A stretch of 36,554 nt of DNA, from the NCBI GenBank assembly GCA_964430755.1, contig CAYSFT010000020.1:1-36554 (forward strand). Direction: 5' to 3'. The position numbers were made by a program, and so were the translations under genes. This DNA is from Flemingiibacterium sp964430755 (GTDB taxonomy: Bacteria > Bacillota > Clostridia > Oscillospirales > CAG-272). Below are positions 34,152-36,554 of the stretch, piece after piece. Each line of letters starts with the position of its first letter. Position 1 is the first letter of the stretch. The notes beneath the pieces are model-generated. The model made no database searches. It was given only the letters and a program-made list of their open reading frames with translations, and was not told the origin of the DNA.

Positions 34152-35474
34152 TTATTTTTTAGTGAAAAATTGTTCGGTTTCCATCTTGACCTCACGTATA
34201 CGAAGCATCACGAAAACGAGATTGAGAGCGGTCATCGCGCTGATTGCAAGATCGGAAAAGCTCCAGACGACACCCTCTGCGCTTACCGCGCCCATAAATG
34301 CAGACAGCGGATATACGAGCAGATATATGTACCGTGCAATGGGGCGTTTTGTCAGATAAGCAAGGCTTTCGGTGCCGTAGTAAAACCAGCAGATAATGGT
34401 ACAAAAAGCGAAAACCGTGATGGCGGCACAGAGGATAACGTCCGAAAACGGGATGAAATGTGACATAGCTGCGGCGGCGGTTTTCATGCCGTCCTGTGTG
34501 AGCGCTACTCCGTGACGCTCTGCGATTAGTACGGTAAGGGCGGTCATTGTGCAGATGACTACTGTGTCAATAAACACCTCAAGTATACCGAACACGCCTT
34601 GTGCGGCAGGTGAAGTTACATTTGCGCTTGCGTGTGCGATGGGAGCAGTACCGCAGCCGGCTTCGTTTGAGACCACGCCGCGTGTGACGCCGATGCGGAG
34701 TGCGCGACTCGTTACAAAGCCGATGACACCGCCGCTCATTGACTGCACATCGAACGCCGAGGTGACGATATCAGAGAGAATATCACCGAGGAGCGGCAGG
34801 TTTGTCAGTATTATGAAAAGTGACATTATAATATATACAAGGCTCATGAGAGGGATAAGCTTTTCGGTGAGAGAGGATATGCGTGAAAGTCCGCCGGATG
34901 CGACGGCGAATGTGAGGAGCGCGACTGTGATGCCGCAAAGTGTCGGCGAGAGCGCAAATGTCTCACTTGCACTGACTGCGATAGCGCTTGACTGAACCGC
35001 ACAGCCCATTGCGAGTGAGGCGGCGAGGCAGAGAAGCGCAAAGACAGCTGATGCGAATTTTGATGAGCGTTTCCCGCTTTCTGCGATATAAAAGTATGCG
35101 CCGCCGTGGTAGTTTCCGTTATTGTCACGTCTGCGATGACGGACGGCGAGGACGATCTCCGCATATTTTATCGGAAGTGCGGCGATGGCACTGATAAGCA
35201 TCCAGAAAATCGCTCCAGAACCACCTATGTATATCGCCGAAGCAACGCCTGCAATGTTACCGACACCGAGCGTTCCTGCAAGCGCGACTATCATTGCGCG
35301 CATCGGTGACATTCCATTACTGCCGCCTGATTTAAGTGCGCTCAGCATACGGCGCGGTCTCGTTATGAAAAAGGGACGCAGATATATAAGAAGGAATATA
35401 CCCGTGAAAAACACCGCGACGCAAAGTCCCGGACCGAAAATATAGCTGTTTACGAAATCAAGCAGATTTGTCAT
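34152..35474 (-). CDS. Sodium:alanine/glycine symporter (AGCS family)
   Basis: A 440-residue membrane protein with about ten helices. ALAGTLGVGNIAGVASAIYI, KYAEIVLAVRHR and VSNEAGCGTAPIAHA are hallmarks of the AGCS (AlsT/DagA) family, which imports alanine or glycine with sodium. ATG 35474 has GGAGG upstream. A degenerate CIRCE lies 67-93 bases before the start, so a link to the heat-shock regulator HrcA is possible. Confidence 0.93.
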   Translation of the reverse strand: MTNLLDFVNSYIFGPGLCVAVFFTGIFLLIYLRPFFITRPRRMLSALKSGGSNGMSPMRAMIVALAGTLGVGNIAGVASAIYIGGSGAIFWMLISAIAALPIKYAEIVLAVRHRRRDNNGNYHGGAYFYIAESGKRSSKFASAVFALLCLAASLAMGCAVQSSAIAVSASETFALSPTLCGITVALLTFAVASGGLSRISSLTEKLIPLMSLVYIIMSLFIILTNLPLLGDILSDIVTSAFDVQSMSGGVIGFVTSRALRIGVTRGVVSNEAGCGTAPIAHASANVTSPAAQGVFGILEVFIDTVVICTMTALTVLIAERHGVALTQDGMKTAAAAMSHFIPFSDVILCAAITVFAFCTIICWFYYGTESLAYLTKRPIARYIYLLVYPLSAFMGAVSAEGVVWSFSDLAISAMTALNLVFVMLRIREVKMETEQFFTKK

Positions 35475-35540
35475 GTTGCCTCCGTGTTCGTTTTTTATAT
35501 ATTGTATGTTTTTTCACGGAGTTAAAGAACGGTTTCACGG

Positions 35541-35567
35541 TTAGCACTCGACGTCTCTGCGTGATAA
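35541..35567. promoter_or_regulatory. Degenerate second CIRCE element
   Basis: A perfect left arm TTAGCACTC (35541-35549), a 9-base spacer and a right arm gcgtgataa (7 of 9 to GAGTGCTAA). The geometry is that of a CIRCE, 151 bases before the perfect one and upstream of the leftward AGCS gene. Confidence 0.65.
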
Positions 35568-35651
35568 AAATATCATAAAATGTGGGATTTTGGCATAATT
35601 ATATATTGTGGAAATAAGTTGTAACTAAAGTGTAAACTATGGAAAAAAGGC

Positions 35652-35680
35652 TTGATTTTTATTTTTTGTCGGTGTACAAT
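35652..35680 (+). promoter_or_regulatory. Promoter of groESL
   Basis: TTGATT (35652-35657) and TACAAT (35675-35680) are separated by 17 bases. The start of transcription should fall at the edge of the CIRCE. Confidence 0.7.
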
Positions 35681-35691
35681 ATAATCGTACG

Positions 35692-35718
35692 TTAGCACTC
35701 GGCGATGTTGAGTGCTAA
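35692..35718. promoter_or_regulatory. CIRCE (HrcA operator) of groESL
   Basis: Perfect TTAGCACTC, 9-base spacer, GAGTGCTAA. HrcA repression relieved by heat is expected. Confidence 0.97.
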
Positions 35719-35773
35719 AAACAAGAAAAATAAGCACGTCACATGACGGCTCAAATATCAGGAGGAAAATATC

Positions 35774-36058
35774 ATGACTATCAAACCGCTTTGCGACAGA
35801 GTTGTCGTTAAAATGGTAGAGGCAGAGGAGACCACCAAGAGTGGTATCATTCTCGCAGGCGCGGCAAAGGAAAAGCCGCAGGTTGCAGAGGTCGTTGCAG
35901 TCGGCCCCGGCGGAATCGTTGACGGCAAGGAAGTTGTTATGACCGTTAAGGTTGGTGAAAAGGTTATCACCAGCAAGTATGCAGGTACAGAAGTTAAGTG
36001 CGACGGCAACGAATACATCATCGTTCGTCAGAGCGACATTTTAGCTGTAGTTGAATAA
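35774..36058 (+). CDS. groES: Co-chaperonin GroES
   Basis: A 94-residue heptameric lid of the GroEL chaperonin, of normal length. It opens MTIKPLCDRVVVKMVEAEE, has the mobile loop (TTKSGIILAGAAKEKPQ) and ends with the usual NEYIIVRQSDILAVVE. AGGAGG lies upstream of ATG 35774. It is controlled by the CIRCE and co-transcribed with groEL. Confidence 0.98.
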   Translation: MTIKPLCDRVVVKMVEAEETTKSGIILAGAAKEKPQVAEVVAVGPGGIVDGKEVVMTVKVGEKVITSKYAGTEVKCDGNEYIIVRQSDILAVVE

Positions 36059-36119
36059 TTGACGGCGACATTTTGCCAAAATAAGTTTTTCGAACAAACA
36101 CCACAATAATACCACCGTA

Positions 36120-36140
36120 GAGGAGGGGCTTGCTCCTCCC
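36120..36140 (+). repeat. Small hairpin between groES and groEL
   Basis: gaggag / ctcctc with a seven-base loop. It has no T run, so it is more likely an RNA processing or stability stem than a terminator. Confidence 0.4.
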
Positions 36141-36181
36141 ACAAGAACAACATAATTTTTTGAAAGGATAGTGTATTTAAA

Positions 36182-36554
36182 ATGGCAAAGAATATCATTT
36201 ACGGAATCGAAGCAAGAAACGCACTCTTAGCCGGCGTTGATAAGCTTGCTAACACTGTTAAGATCACAATGGGCCCGAAGGGCAGAAACGTCGTTCTCGA
36301 CAAGAAGTTCGGCGCTCCGCTGATCACCAATGACGGCGTTACCATCGCAAAGGAGATCGAGCTTGAGGATGCGGCTGAAAACATGGGCGCACAGCTCGTT
36401 CGCGAGGTTGCTACAAAGACCAACGACGCAGCAGGCGACGGTACTACCACCGCTACACTGCTCGCTCAGGCTTTCATCACCGAGGGCATGAAGAATGTTA
36501 CCGCAGGTGCTAACCCCATCGTTATCCGCAAGGGTATCCAGAAGGCAGTTGACA
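36182..36554 (+). CDS. groEL: Chaperonin GroEL (5' part, cut by the window end)
   Basis: The first 124 residues are present. The sequence begins MAKNIIYGIEARNALLAGVD and continues with NTVKITMGPKGRNVVLDKKF and the ATP-binding NDGVTIAKEIEL and AGDGTTTATLLAQ motifs. AAAGGA lies somewhat far (about 13 bases) before ATG 36182. The rest lies outside the window. Confidence 0.98.
   Translation, partial: MAKNIIYGIEARNALLAGVDKLANTVKITMGPKGRNVVLDKKFGAPLITNDGVTIAKEIELEDAAENMGAQLVREVATKTNDAAGDGTTTATLLAQAFITEGMKNVTAGANPIVIRKGIQKAVD

Overview
The window looks like a chromosomal segment of an anaerobic, probably gut-associated Clostridia bacterium (Oscillospirales-like; the exact lineage is inferred). Supporting signs are an oxygen-sensitive class III ribonucleotide reductase, a T-box leader on thrS, a CIRCE/HrcA-type groESL promoter, strong GGAGG ribosome binding sites and sigma-A promoters, and many short intergenic repeats. 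There are no tRNA or rRNA genes, no CRISPR array, no transposase and no phage genes.

Left part (1-8840). nrdD sits behind a sigma-A promoter with two NrdR boxes. It converges on an M3 oligoendopeptidase. A leftward two-gene unit follows: an aconitase-family hydratase and a metallo-beta-lactamase-fold protein, separated by one base. The gaps hold several families of palindromic or composite repeats.

Centre (8836-20643). A TerB_N/TerB_C protein overlaps a BrxD-like P-loop ATPase, and a BrxHI/Lhr-like helicase lies 1.5 kb further on. This is a DNA-processing or defence-type module without BREX core genes nearby. A secreted, membrane-anchored CBM9-like protein with its own promoter sits between the ATPase and the helicase. 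After that come a small membrane protein, a TIM-barrel epimerase/isomerase, a PAP2-like membrane protein, a membrane-linked XRE regulator and T-box-controlled thrS.

Right part (20994-36554). carA-carB is leftward. CarB is fused in frame to a complete diaminopimelate epimerase (DapF), and CarA lacks several residues normally needed for glutaminase chemistry. An AraC regulator is divergent from a GHL6-like glycoside hydrolase. A second AraC regulator, probably leaderless, is divergent from a three-gene operon: creatinase-like M24 protein, ASRT-family small-molecule-binding protein and creatininase-family amidohydrolase. An FNT channel and an AGCS symporter precede groES-groEL, which has one perfect and one degenerate CIRCE; groEL runs off the window.

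The best candidates for something new are the CarA(degenerate)/CarB-DapF pair, the M24-ASRT-creatininase operon with its 21-bp-phased regulator site, and the split TerB-BrxD-BrxHI module.
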